This document shows, in pieces, positions 40,741-52,047 of a stretch of DNA of 64,000 bases (its first letter is position 1; the number at the start of each line of letters is the position of its first letter). This stretch comes from Pseudopyrenochaeta lycopersici (Eukaryota; Ascomycota; Dothideomycetes; Pleosporales; Pseudopyrenochaetaceae). Below the pieces are notes generated by a model. That model was not told the DNA's origin and ran no database searches. It was given only the letters and a program-made list of their open reading frames with translations. A program made the position numbers and the translations under genes. The stretch is from assembly GCA_003313425.1 (NCBI GenBank), contig NHZP01000041.1, positions 434,001 through 498,000 on the forward strand. The letters are read 5' to 3'.

Positions 40741-41026
40741 AGACGAGCTAACCCTAACGGCTGACGCAAAAAAAAAGTTCCTAGGTAGCTGTTATTAAGA
40801 GCTGAGCTTTTGGGACGGGCTTTTAAGTGGCCGGGACCACGTCTAACCGAAAAACCTTGCCTAAATGCGAGATACTGTCGTTGTTCCGATGCTGAATGTC
40901 AAGGTCTATAGGCAGGATATTTAAGTGGAAGCGTCCGCGGCTAATGCAGTCTTTGGGTCTGGTCTTGAGCGAAGACCACACAAGGAAGATTATCCACAAT
41001 ATGCATGTGAGACTACGCTGTGTAAT

Positions 41027-41818
41027 TTAAACAGCTACTAACACGGTAAGAGCTGCAAAAAGCCAGACAAGAGGTGTGCTGTGTAGTAACTCGCCGTGAT
41101 TCTTGTTCTCGCTGTCAAAGTTTACAGTACTATTCATAGCCGGCCTCGTTGACTTGGGCCTAGCCTCCCGAGTTTTGCGCGCTTTCTCAGACCTAGTCCT
41201 AGTAGGTTTCTTGCTCTTTGATCGTTCTAGGCTTCTTTTTACATCCTGTTTGCTTGGTGCATTGTACACGTTCCCTGCGACGGTGTGTAGGCTAGCCCAC
41301 GGCTCCACAAACAACGCTGCCGGGTCCTCAGGTTGGCCATCTGTTGTGTTTAGAAGAAGCTGTGTAGAGCCATCTAGTAGAGGCAGGTTACTAGTTAGCA
41401 ATTCCATAGCATAAGGTGCCTGCGAGGAGGGCTTGCTTGGGTTGACAAGCTCGTACACCATCTTGCCCGCGAGAAACGTAAGCTGATGGGAGGACACCAG
41501 ACCCGACTGCATAGAGCAAAGAGACGGGGAGGATGCATTGCATCTGGCCTCATCAACCAGAAGGAGCGTGTAGGAGCCAGGTAGCCTCTGCTCTGTGCCT
41601 ATTCTTACAGCCACGGCAGGATCTATAGTGGCTATGGGGCCTACGTGTTAGGGTCATGTTGCTGTGCACAGCGTAGATAGCAACTCACGCTCCACGGGGA
41701 TGCCAACACCGCCACTAGCAACCGCCGTGTTAAATTCTACGGTAAGATTATCCATGGCTATGCCTCTTACAGACTGTAAAAGGCCAGCCATCAGAACTGT
41801 ACGACAAGTGAAGTGCAT
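41027..41818 (-). CDS. Secreted GPI-anchored-type surface protein, copy 1
   Basis: Two exons, 41689-41818 and 41027-41640, with a 48-bp GTGAGT...TAG intron, give 247 residues. The N-terminus is a signal peptide (MHFTCRTVLMAGLLQSVRG). The ectodomain includes NLTVEF, a likely N-glycosylation site, and two cysteines in RCNASSPSLC. A lysine/arginine-rich stretch follows (RSKSKKPTRTRSEKARK). The C-terminus has small polar residues followed by a hydrophobic tail LVWLFAALTVLVAV, the classic GPI-attachment pattern; a plain membrane anchor is the alternative. The gene is divergent from the KR-repeat protein gene at 42887, and the pair is duplicated at 55155-57511, which suggests they belong together. 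No known domain. Confidence 0.72.
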
Positions 41819-42886
41819 TTTTGGTAGGCAGGCGTAAGAGGAGATAGATAGACAAATAGGAGGACAGGACGGTTAGGCTAGGTAGGTAAGAATAGACGAA
41901 AGAAAAGAGAAAGGGGCACAGCGAATCCAAAGATGAAGGAAATGCAGCAGAGACAGATGCCGAAAGAGCGTCGGTATTTTATAGCCGTTACCTCGCTGCC
42001 GCATATCGCATACGGACTTGGTGTAAAGCGCAGCACAAGGTAAAGACAGCATACCTAACACTAGCGTTTCTCTACGTCCCTGCTGCATCATGCAAAGACC
42101 TTAGTTGTCAACAAAACAGCATAGCGAGAATAGCTCAACGTCCAAGTAACGAGCATATCAGTACATTCCGACTGTTGGGCTTGTGTGGGGTAAGTTAGAA
42201 CCAGCGGTTGAAACAGTTCGCCAAGGGAGGTGCAGTGGAGACGCACAGACTGTTAGAGGTCGGAGTAAATGCACGAGCTGCGCTAAGACACTTACAGCAG
42301 CTTCTAGAAGGCTTTGAAACACTACACAGACCAGACAGGTGTTTCTTAGCCGCTGATCCTGTTACCCAATACGGCTGCTTCGTTTATGCCCCCTTCTGTT
42401 CAGTGTGGTCATTAATTAGCGCGATTGTGTCAAGTTCGGCCGCGTTATGCCGAATAGGCCGTGCACTGGGGGTGCTAGGGAAGTACCGTTCATGCCAAGG
42501 CAATGCGGGTCTAGTCATTGTTGTCGTCTATGTCGCGACGTCCCTGCCAAGACCAAACCCTACGAGTTTCTTCAAGAGCCTCCCTTATTATACGATTGTT
42601 TTTGCTAACAAACAGATAGGTTTGAAGGGCTATCGTTTATGCGTCTGGCTTGGTAGCTAACATGTCGAAACGATGCAAGCAGCTTGGCATGTTAGGGGCA
42701 CGATTTTCGTCCTTATAGGAGGTATCTTGAAAGGATATAAAATAAGCATCTTTTACCCTAATTAGAACTCATATCATTAGCATCTCTCTATTTCATTTCT
42801 AGACACGCATCTTCTGTGAATGATTTCACTCAGCGCTCTTTTCCCTAACTTCAAGACTACCAATCCTTAACAAAGCCCCTTTCACT
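41819..42886. promoter_or_regulatory. Shared divergent intergenic region of the GPI/repeat-protein pair
   Basis: About 1.07 kb between two genes transcribed in opposite directions, well conserved in the second copy (55959-57026). A TATAAA box at 42736-42741 lies about 150 bases before the repeat-protein ATG and is kept at 56873-56878 in copy 2. A plus-strand open frame inside (42208-42660) is broken by a frameshift in copy 2 and is not called as a gene. Confidence 0.55.
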
Positions 42887-44112
42887 ATGCGAGCATCAAC
42901 GGTCGCGGCCATTTTGGCGTTTACTGCAGGCATGACTGCTAATGCCGCACCTGTTGTCCTCTCAGAGGGTCTCTCTGATAGCCTCCCGTCTGGGCTTCTA
43001 ACCACGGTTGGCCTTGATGTACCTGCAGGTGTTGATGATCTGTAGGTCCCACACAGCGAACAATATACTAGGTTACTAACAGCATCAGGAGCCAGACAAT
43101 CCGAGACCAGAGTTCTGAGGAGGCCCAGGCGGTTGCAAAGAGAGAGCCACAGCGAGGCCGGGGCCGCGGTGGACGTGGCCGGGCGGGTCGTGTTGGCGGT
43201 GTTGTTGAGGGTGTAACTGAGGGGATTGGCGGCGCAGCAGACGCAATTTTCATCGGGCAGACGATCCAGGACCAGACATCTCAAGAGGCGCAGCCAGTGG
43301 CGAAGAGGGAGCCACAGCGAGGCCGGGTCCGTGGTGGACGTGGCCGGGCGGGTCGTGTTGGTGGGGTGGTTGAGGGTGTAACTGAAGGTATCGGCGGGGT
43401 GGCAGATGGAATCTTCATCGGACAGACAATCCAAGACCAGACGTCTGAGGAATCGCAGCCAGTAGCGAAGAGAGAGCCACAGCGAGGCCGAGGACGTGGT
43501 GGACGCGGGCGAGCTGGTCGTATTGGCGACGTCGTTGAGGGCGTAACTGAAGGTATCGGCGGTACAGCAGATGCTATTTTCATTGGGCAGACGATCCAAG
43601 ACCAGACCTCTCAGGAATCGCAGCCAGTTGCGAAGAGGGAGCCGCAGCGAGGCCGGGGACGTGGTGGACGCGGGCGAGGTAGTCGTGTTGGCGGTGTTGT
43701 GGAGGGCGTAAGTGAGGGGATTGGCGGCGCAGCAGACGCAATTTTCATCGGACAGACAATCCAAGACCAGACCTCTCAGGAGGCGCAGCCAGTGGCCAAG
43801 AGGGAGCCGCAGCGAGGCCGGGGACGTGGTGGACGCGGGCGAGGTAGTCGTGTTGGTGGGGTGGTTGAGGGTGTAAGTGAGGGTATTGGCGGGGTGGCAG
43901 ATGGAATCTTCATCGGACAGACGATACAAGACCAAAGCTCTGAGGAGGCGCAACCAGTGGCGAAGAGGGAGGCACAGCGAGGCCAGGAAGGTGGTAGACT
44001 TGGGCAGGCAGGGATTTGCCAGGTGGGGGTTGAGTCAGCGTGTAATGGCGACTCAGCTAGACCAGATTTGGAGTTTGGTGCAGATTTAGACTTCACTGGT
44101 GCAGATTTCTAA
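42887..44112 (+). CDS. Secreted KR-punctuated repeat protein, copy 1 (kexin-processed type)
   Basis: Exon 1 is 42887-43041, a 41-bp intron GTAGGT...ACAG follows, and exon 2 is 43083-44112; 394 residues. Exon 1 codes for a signal peptide (MRASTVAAILAFTAGMTANA). Exon 2 is an array of 55-residue (165-bp) repeats. Each has an RG-rich part (PQRGRGRGGRGR), a glycine/valine segment (VGGVVEGVSEGIGG), FIGQTIQDQ, and ends in VAKR, a dibasic site that the Golgi protease kexin normally cuts. There are six KR sites. A diverged tail follows (GQAGICQVGVESACNG, then ADLDFTGADF). The layout matches kexin-processed repeat precursors of fungi (repellent-like peptides, pheromone precursors, cyclic RiPP precursors). 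Which one, if any, is not known. Confidence 0.75.
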
Positions 44113-44364
44113 GATAGATTGTTAGTAGTTTCTACAAGCGAGTAAAGTACAAATATAGATTGTTAATAAGCAAGTCGATTTATTTAGGGTTGTAACAAGC
44201 TACTATAGATAAGGGAGTAATAAAAAGCAGTGTATAAAGTATAAAAAAGAATTGTAAAAAGAAGGGTAGGGGATTGTATTAGAGGTAAGTAGTAATAGTA
44301 TTATTATTTAGGGGGTTAGAGAGTAGGTTTAGAGTTAATTAAGAATAAGGTAGAGTTAAGTAAA
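44113..44364. other. 3' flank of repeat-protein gene grading into AT-rich DNA
   Basis: The first bases after the stop match the sequence after the copy-2 stop at 63973, so the duplication continues at least a little past the gene. The rest is AT-rich without features. Confidence 0.4.
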
Positions 44365-44590
44365 AGGTATAGAAGTGTTAGATAAAATACTAAAATACGC
44401 TTTGCAGAATTAATAATTACGATAAATTAATTGTGTTGATTATAATTATATTCCTTATTAAGTTCTGTCTCCTACATTCTTCTATATGTCCTCTACTTCT
44501 AAAGGTTCTGTTAATTAGTAATAGTTATTAGTCCTTCCTATACTGTACTTCTAAGGTTCTCCTTATATTTAATAAGAAGAGTAAGTTATT
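44365..44590 (-). mobile_element. RIP-damaged relic of hAT2 (5' leader region)
   Basis: Aligns base for base with the leader end of hAT2 (33,345-33,560 in copy 2), for example GTGTTAGATAAAATACTAAAA here against GTGTCAGATAGAATGCTGAAA, and GTTCTGTCTCC against GTTCTGTCCCC. The differences are overwhelmingly C-to-T and G-to-A. It shows that an older hAT2 copy was here and was mutated on both strands, while the two intact copies escaped. Its terminal repeats are not recognisable. Confidence 0.75.
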
Positions 44591-47500
44591 TTAGAGTTTA
44601 ATAAGAGTAGGTTAAAAAGTGTTAAGATATAATAGAGAGTAGATTAGTAGCAGTAAGAGATTAATTAAAATTAAGATTAAGAGTATTCTTATTAGATATA
44701 AATGTGTAAGTTTAAGGAGGCTAGATAGTAGCACAAGTATTAAGTAGAACTAGGTAGTAGAAGGGCATATAAAAGAGTTTTAATAGAGAAGACATAATAA
44801 AGCAACTAGGGTAATAATAATAAATTTGGGGTTAGTTTAGGTATATAGTTATTTTATATAACAAGGGGGATAAGTTATTAATTAGAATAATATAGTAATT
44901 TAATTTAGTAATAGTAGAAGGATAAGCATAGAGGTATTTAGTATTATAGGAGAAGAGTTATATATATTAGTAGAAGAAGAAGAAGTAATAGGTTATAAAT
45001 TAGGTAATAGAGGTTAGGTTAGAGTTCTATAGAAGATTAGAAGATTAGAAGATAAAGAAGAGTTATAAGCAGATTTTAAAAGTGTAGGTAAAGTAAGTAA
45101 TAGTAGTAAAGTATTTAGGTTAAAGGTTAGGGTAAGTTAAGTAGGGGTAAAAGAGGGGCAAACGACTAAAGTAGGGGTAAATAAGAAGGAAAGTAGTAAA
45201 GTAGGGGTAAATAAGGAGTAAACAACTAGAGTAGGGGCAAAAAAGGAGTTAGCAACTAGAGTAGTAGTAAACTTATAAGAAGGTGTAACCGTAACGAGGG
45301 GCGGTCTAAGCAGCAGGCTGAGCAGCAGGCCGAGCAGCAGAGCAGCAGGCTGAGTAGCAGCAATACAAGCGGCGATAGGAGCAGCAGGAGCGCGAGGCAG
45401 CAGTGCACAGTCTGTGGCAGTGTCCGCAGCTAGGGCAGGAGGGTTTCTGAGAGATAGATGAGCTGCGGAGCAGAGTAAGGTATAAAAAGGAGGTTCAAAC
45501 GTGCTGGAAGTGTGGGATGATAGAGTATCTCTGCGGCAGAAAGCAGGGTAGCAAGCAGAGCAGCAAGCAGAGCAGTAAGCAGAGTAGTAGGCAGGCAGAT
45601 TGCGCATGGCCGAACGTAGCGATAGCAGTACTATATGGGCTACGAGCAGCAGCAGAGGCAAAAGCAAGGCTAGAGGTAGGTAGAGGAATTTAAGATAGTA
45701 GGCTTTGGGAGGTAGGATATCGAGGGCAGGTAGATAGTAAGGAGGAGCTAGGTAGATGGATAGGAGAGGTATATCAAGATAGGCGGATTTTTAAGCATAT
45801 TACTAGTAAAGGAGTAGCTAGTATTATATATAGTATCTTAGAAGAGGAAAGAAAGAAATAGATATAATTTATATAGTATTTAGAAAAGAATAGTTAACTA
45901 GTTTAAATAAGAAAAAAGAAGAAGAGAGTAAAGTAATTTAATATAAGATATTAGAAGGAGAGTAGAGAATAGCTAGCTACGTTAAATAAGAAAAAGAAGA
46001 AAGAGAGTAAAGTAATTTAATGTAAGACATTAGAAAGAGAGTAAAGAATAGCTAGCTACTTTAAATAATATATAAAATAGCTATAATTAGGTTAATTTTA
46101 AGAAAAGTTAAGTTTATATAAGTCTTAGTAGAAAATACTATATAAATAACAATAGTAAGAAGCTATAGTATATAAAATTATTCTAGAAATATAGTAGTAT
46201 AACTTTTATAGTAGTATAATAAGAAGTTATTAAAATATAAAAGTTAAAAGATAAAAAGAAAAGAAGAATAAAAATATTAGAGTTAATAATTAATAATCTT
46301 ATAGTAAAGAATAGTTTTTAAAGTAAAGTAGATAAAATAGTAGTAAAGAAGAAAGTAGTAGGTAAAGTAGCAGTAAGTAAAGCAGAAGTAAGTAAAGTAG
46401 AAGATAAAATAGTAGTATGTAAGATAGTAGTATGTAAGATAGTAGAAAGTAAGATAGTAGAAAATAAGATAGTAAGTAAAAGAGTAGATAATATAGTAGT
46501 AGGTAATATAGTAGATAAAGAAGTAGATAAGAAAGTAGTAAGTTAAGTAGTAGGTAAAGTAGTTAATAAGTAAGTAGATAAAATAAAAGTAGATAAAGTA
46601 GTAGTAAAAGAAGTAAAAGTAAATAATAGGTTAGTAGTATTAATAGGAAAAAAGAAGAGGAAGGTAAAAGAATTAAAATATAGTATAAAGAAGAGTAAAT
46701 AATAAGTAACTATAATTAAAAGAAAGAGGTTAAAAAGAGTAAAGTAATAAAAGATAAGTTAAAAAGCGTAAAGTAATAAAATAGAAACAAAAGAAAGTAA
46801 AGTAATAAAATAGAGGTTAAAGAAGAATAGATAGTAAGTAGTATTAATTAGAAAAAAAAAGATAGTATAATAATATAAAAGAGTATAGTAAATAGAGATA
46901 TTATAAGTAATAGAGAGTAGATAGTATAGTAGAAGTAATATTATAAAAGTTCCGAATTTAAAAAGAATAAAATAGTAGGAATAGTTTTAAAGTTAATAAG
47001 AATAATTAAAGTAAGTAGTAAGTAGTTAAAGACTAAGTAGTAAATAGTTTTATAAAAAAAACGAAAGTAAAGTAATATAATATAGTAGAGAAGAATCGTA
47101 AGTTATAAGTAATAGAGTAGGTAGTATAGTAGAAGTAGTAAAATTAAGATATAGAATTTTAAGAAAATAGGATAGTAGAAATAGGTTTAAAGTTATTGAG
47201 AAATATTATTTAAAGTTAGTATAAGTAGAGAGTAGTAAGTAGAAGGTAGTTTTATGTTATTAAGGTTAAAAAAAAGTAAAGTAATAGAATATAGTATAGA
47301 TAGACAAAAGGGATGTACTAGGTAGTATTATAGAAAACAAAAGAAAAGAGTTAAGTAATTTAAAATAGTATAGAGGGAGATAGTAGAGTTTTAGTAGGTA
47401 GTTTTATAGAGTTAAGAGTTAGGAAAATAAAGTAATAGTATTTTAGTAGACAGATAGTAAGGTTTTCGTAAGTAGTATTAATTAGAAAAGAAAAAGAAGC

Positions 47501-47640
47501 GTTAAGTAATTATATAAAGTATTTTAAGAGATAGATAGTAGGGATTCGCTAACCGCTTTTAGAGGGGTAAGAAAGAGGAGAGGGTTGCGATTTAAGGTTC
47601 TCCATATACGAGATTCCGACTAGAGTTAGACTAACAAGAG
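44591..47640 (+). other. Long decayed, C-depleted purine-rich region
   Basis: About 3 kb with almost no cytosine on the plus strand from about 45,780 on, but plenty of guanine, and dominated by TAG, TAA and AAGTA words. The patch at 45,300-45,660 still has many cytosines in CAG-rich sequence. The mutated part reads like the same kind of sequence with CAG turned into TAG. No gene survives. A roughly 82-bp unit is tandemly duplicated at 45,900-46,075, and the phrase GTAAAGTAAT recurs many times up to 47,530. Confidence 0.6.
45130..45275. repeat. Minisatellite-like repeat with AGTAGGGGTAAA units
   Basis: Four or five imperfect units of about 35-40 bases built on CTAGAGTAGGGGTAAATAAGG, lying just before the CAG-rich patch. 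No gene association is visible. Confidence 0.55.
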
Positions 47641-47998
47641 TAGTGTTGGCGACCCGTACACATTAGTAAAATAAATTTAACGTATTTCTTTCTTCTACTA
47701 ACGACTTCTAATAATGTCTTCGTGCTTTGCAGTTGTTTTGTGTTGCGTAGAACATAAGGCCTCTCAATGGTGTTCGACTGCAACTTTCGCTTAGCTTACC
47801 CTTTTGAATTTCGTTGCCAAAACTAAACCCTTCTGGCAATAGCGAGATTATCTTGACGCTAAGCCTTTCTCGTAGCGCTGAACCCTGCCTCTACCCCTTT
47901 CAATTGCGACTTGATTATCTTGCGTGAAGAGGATGTGTACATTTTCATCTTCTAGGTAGTCTGGCGATTCACATTACCCTCCTCATGCGCTTAGCTCA
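47641..47998 (+). promoter_or_regulatory. Upstream region of copy C with the conserved family block
   Basis: Contains, at 47787-47875, the block CCCTTTTGAATTTC followed by CTAAACCCTT and GCTAAGCCTTT in the order found upstream of copy A (5446-5530). The rest of the two upstream regions shows little similarity, so this block is under constraint or marks an element end. Confidence 0.5.
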
Positions 47999-50900
47999 TT
48001 GCCCACTATGCCACAAGAAACTCCGCCCAAGTCTAACAAGAGAGGCCGGCCTGCGATACACACTTCCGATGCGGCGAGGAACCGCGCGCACGCTGAAAGC
48101 AGACGAACCGCCAGGCGAGTCAAGGTTGGAGCGCAACGAAACCTTGCATTCGACCGGTTCTACCTTCTCCACAACTTGCGAGGTCGGTCGCAGTACGCTA
48201 GTGAATTAAGAGTGTTCTTGCGTCCGCTGAACACATTGTAGAAGCTGATAGTGCCGCTGAGCCATGCGTGACTGAATCTACATCAACTAGGAGGACGATT
48301 CCACCGAGCGAAAACGATACACTCGAGCACCTTCTTCCGCCTCTCAGCCCCCTGCATAGCCCTTCGCTGGATCCTCTCCCAATAGAACTTGAAGACACTC
48401 CTAACCTGACTATAACTACCAATGAAACACATATGGAAGGGTTCGGAGAGACTGAGGAAGAGCAACTCGCGTCGGTCAGTGCAGAAGCTGACGGAAAGCT
48501 AACTGAAGATGCAAGTGATCAAAGTGGTACTCAAAAATCCGGTGTGGCGGTCGACCAGATACCCGAGATATCGGCCGAGCTTGGACGTCAACTATTCAGC
48601 CAGCTCATCCAATATCGGGGCTGCTGTGACGATTGTCACGTGAAGTCGCAATGTGAACATTCAGAAAGGAAGATGCGACATTTTGGGCTTAAGGAATACT
48701 TGAATGAAATTAAGACAGCAGTGGACTATCCCGACGTTCTAGGTTCAGAAACTCTAGCATCTCGCGAGGCGAAGCTTGCCGGACATGTAGATGAAGACTC
48801 TAAGCGACACATATATTGTGGAATTCGAGGGCAAGGTCCTGACCCAGAACCAGCCCATATTTGCCTAGACGCTGAGGCCCGGGAGACGATGGTCGCTACG
48901 ACCAGCTTTGACATTGACAGCGTAATCGGGTTCGGGACTAGTCTGGCTATGGCGAAGCGGGGAATCCGTTGGAATCCAACCCAAATGCCTGTCTCTGATC
49001 TTCAGTCAGATCTGCACTTGAACCACCATCAAGTGCATTACCTGGACCGTCATGGACACTCTCACACGGTGAGAAAACCAGTCCACCACTTGCCACACTA
49101 CATGCTTGGACGTTTGGTCGGATTCGAGGACATATCCTTGTACCTATTCTTCCCACGCCTCTATCGGGAAGATCAGCAGTCTAGTCGTCTTTTGGATAGT
49201 GACTTTCGCACCTGGATGGATCACATCTTGCTACCTATAATCTATCGGCATCACGAGAGCTCACTTGTTCAACATTATCCGTCTAGCCACGATCATAGCC
49301 TTTCAAACTCTACTGCGCGAGGAGTAGAGATGCGGTCACAGCGGATTGATGCGGTAGCAAGAGAACAGCGACTCTCTCACTTCCTGCCACCAGGTTCTTT
49401 GCACATGGTATGGACTGATATCCTCGACGCCGTCCAGCGGCCGGGCCTGCAGCAGTTCCGCGATGTGTTTATTTTCTTTGACGCAAAAAATCTGAAGACG
49501 CTCACAAAGCACTCAACATGGCTAGGCATGACAATACAGTTCCAGAAGTATTGGCTTGGCGCTATTACGGATGCCTATATTGAAGAGATGTACATTGATA
49601 TTGGCAAGGAAGTCTGCTCTGCATTCAAGTCTCGCGTAGCAGATAGACCACACACCAATCCAGAACGCTTTCACGCAGAAAGCGAAGGCTGGGTCGCGGC
49701 TGAAACGGTCTTATGGAAGCGATGCTGCTTGGAGACCTTCGCTCATCGAACTCTGGATGGCCATAAGAGGAATTTTTACCCCTTTAGCATGCTACGCGAT
49801 AGCGGAAGCTTAACGATTGAAACAAATCGAGGTTCGAAGTGGCGTGCTGCCGGGCTTCTGTACAGCCAGTTCTATTCTAGCATCAAGGAGATATTCGCGG
49901 CTGGAAATGTATATCCATTCACTAACCGCACCATTGAGGCGTTGGCACTAGATCCGAAGCTGCAGAAAACGTGGGAGCATGTTGGCGGTGGTCTTAGCCA
50001 CAACCCTATCGCTTTAATACGGGCCTACCTTTATACCAAGCTCCGCTGTCATCACGCCATCCAAGGGTCTATGCAGAAACGCTTTGGGACGCGAGAGGAG
50101 CATCGTATTTCAAAGCAACTCTTCGCTCAGATCGACACCCAGTTTCGAGACCGGGGCCTTCACACCAGGACAATCCAGGTACCTAGGCAAGGACGCCAAT
50201 TCTACACGTACAATACCGCTACTATTCTTGAGTGGCTTCGATGGAACATTAACAAGTTCTGTGTCGGATTCGAAATGGTATACACACTTGGCGATCGTCA
50301 TCTCGTGACTTGGGAACATACGCGTGTCATGCTGATGTTTCTCCGATGTCTGCAGTTCTCTTACACTGGAGGCCTGATACAAAAGGTCAGCGGCTGTTGG
50401 CAGGACGTGCGATGCAACCCTAGTACTAGCGAAACTGACGGAATCCAACGACTAGAGGGTTTAGGATTTCGTGACACAATGAGCCGATATGGATATGCTT
50501 GGTTCCTAGATAAGGTGGACTGGAAGACTCTGACCTTTCGGCTGCAACACCGCCCATATATGCAATTCAACAACCTGCCCATGCTGGCCAATTACCAAGT
50601 CCATTACAAAAATCTTCGCGACGTTCAAGCCGACTTCATCCTTCTAGAAGATTACTTTACCCTGATGAAGAAGCATTCCCTGGACAAGGCGCGTTCTTAC
50701 GCTCTACTATCTCTGCTGGTCGACGTCTGCCTTCGGACGTTCCGCAAGGATGTATTCCAACACATACGACTACTCATCCGTCGCAGGTACCGCGCGCCTG
50801 CTCTCTCTGGAGACATAGCGCTCTGCGGCCCGGTTATGGAGAAGGTTGTGAAACCCGCCTACCTTCCACTCCATTTTGTGTCGGGGAACCGTATGTCAGC

Positions 50901-52047
50901 TAAGACAATAGGAGCTCTTTGCAAGTGGCTCTGGGACTGGGAAGATGGAACGTTCCTGCGCCGTCACTGGAGCAATAAGCCGTATCGAATGCTGTATCGG
51001 AGGTGCATTGATATGATCGGAACCATCTACGGGCCCGCGCAGGCTCAATCGTGGAGGCTCAACCTAGAGAGAAGGTTCATTCAGACACACTGGATTGTGC
51101 CATACCCAGAGAGTAGCTGCTTCTTTTCGCGCACCAAGAAGCAGCAATACTGCTGGTGGTCTAGCTATCACAATGACCTTGCGGAGTCATTGACTGTTTC
51201 ATCAGCGAAGCACTGCAGTATTGCAGAGGTTGCGGAACTGTCTACGGATGGATGGCGATCGTCTTTGGAAGCCCTACAACTTGAAATGAAGATGCCAAGG
51301 ATCCCAAAGGAAGTTGAGAGGTTCTTACAAACACTACCGCCCACCAAGATTGAAGGTACACTTCCGTTTCCTGTATCGAAACCACCAGTGCATGGGTATA
51401 ACGTTCGGTCCAACGCTCAGCGCCAGAGTAGGAAGCAATACAATAAAAACAGGCAGTGGTTAGACCATTATCTCACTACTTTTGCTCATGTACAGGAGAC
51501 AGGGGATGGAGTACAGCACTTAGCTCAAAGAGCCCCATATGATGCTCTGCAGCCGTGGCCTTTGGACAGAGAACGAGCTAGCTACATAGGGGCAACCTCG
51601 ACGGCGGATCATTCAAGGGAAAGCGTTGTTGGCGAGCAATACGCCCATGCAATGAATCATGGAATAGGGAATCGCAGCACGGTTCGATGTGAACATGACC
51701 TTTCTTCACATGAGTTGTCAGGTCAAGAAAGGTCTCTACAGATCATGAACTTGACCAAGCAGATAGTTGGCGGCAATCTCAATCCCACTCTACCTTCATA
51801 CGAACAGGTGGAACGGTGGAAAAGACGGATGCATTCTGATACTCGTCACAACCCGGCTGTTTCAGTAGAAAGAAAGGTTGGACGGCCAAGCTTAAATCTT
51901 ACAGAAGAACAAAAACTTCATCGCCGTAAAGCAACACTACAAAAACCTCGACAAAAAAGGAGGTTGTTAAAGCAAGAGGATCTCCAAGTACGATTTCACG
52001 CGCTTTCAGTATTAATCGAGCAACGCGTGACCAATTCGGGATTCTAG
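47999..52047 (+). CDS. Very large unrecognised protein, copy C (module 1 only)
   Basis: The main frame opens by 48242 and ends at 52047. A preceding frame from 47999 (or the ATG at 48008) carries the basic N-terminus with SNKRGRPAIH. A 41-bp GTGAAT...GTAG intron at 48201-48241 would join them in frame, giving 1,335 residues. Blocks match copy A in order: a Cys cluster CCDDCHVKSQC, GIRWNPTQMPVSDLQS, DIGKEVCS, YSQFYSSIKE, WEHTRVMLMF, RMLYRR. Unlike A, it does not continue into module 2. Its C-terminus carries a second GRP-type basic segment (ERKVGRPSLNLTEEQK) resembling the family's own N-termini. The frame is uninterrupted over 1,260 codons, implying past selection. Function unknown; nuclear DNA binding is plausible. 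Confidence 0.75.

Larger units (their letters stand above)
40786..44140. repeat. Segmental duplication, copy 1 (GPI gene plus repeat-protein gene)
   Basis: A block beginning TAGCTGTTAT that is also present, with high similarity, from 54916 to 57511 and resuming at 63398 after the copia insertion. It contains a minus-strand GPI-type gene, about 1.07 kb of intergenic DNA, and a plus-strand repeat-protein gene. A third, short copy of its left end lies at 22709-23080. All three share the same left boundary. Confidence 0.85.

Noticed and set aside
42208..42660. 150-codon plus-strand open frame between the GPI and repeat-protein genes
   Set aside because: In the second copy of the same region (56348 onward) it is broken by a frameshift while the neighbouring genes stay intact, so it is not under protein-level selection. 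It is treated as intergenic DNA.
42887..44112. Assignment of the repeat protein as a dikaritin (ustiloxin-type) RiPP precursor
   Set aside because: The layout fits, but no UstY-like gene (HxxHC motif) was found nearby and the core sequence is not recognised. Only the general kexin-processed type is claimed.
45137..45667. 176-codon minus-strand open frame
   Set aside because: It is the complement of a CAG-rich, repeat-containing patch (leucine/alanine/proline-rich by composition), with no family feature.
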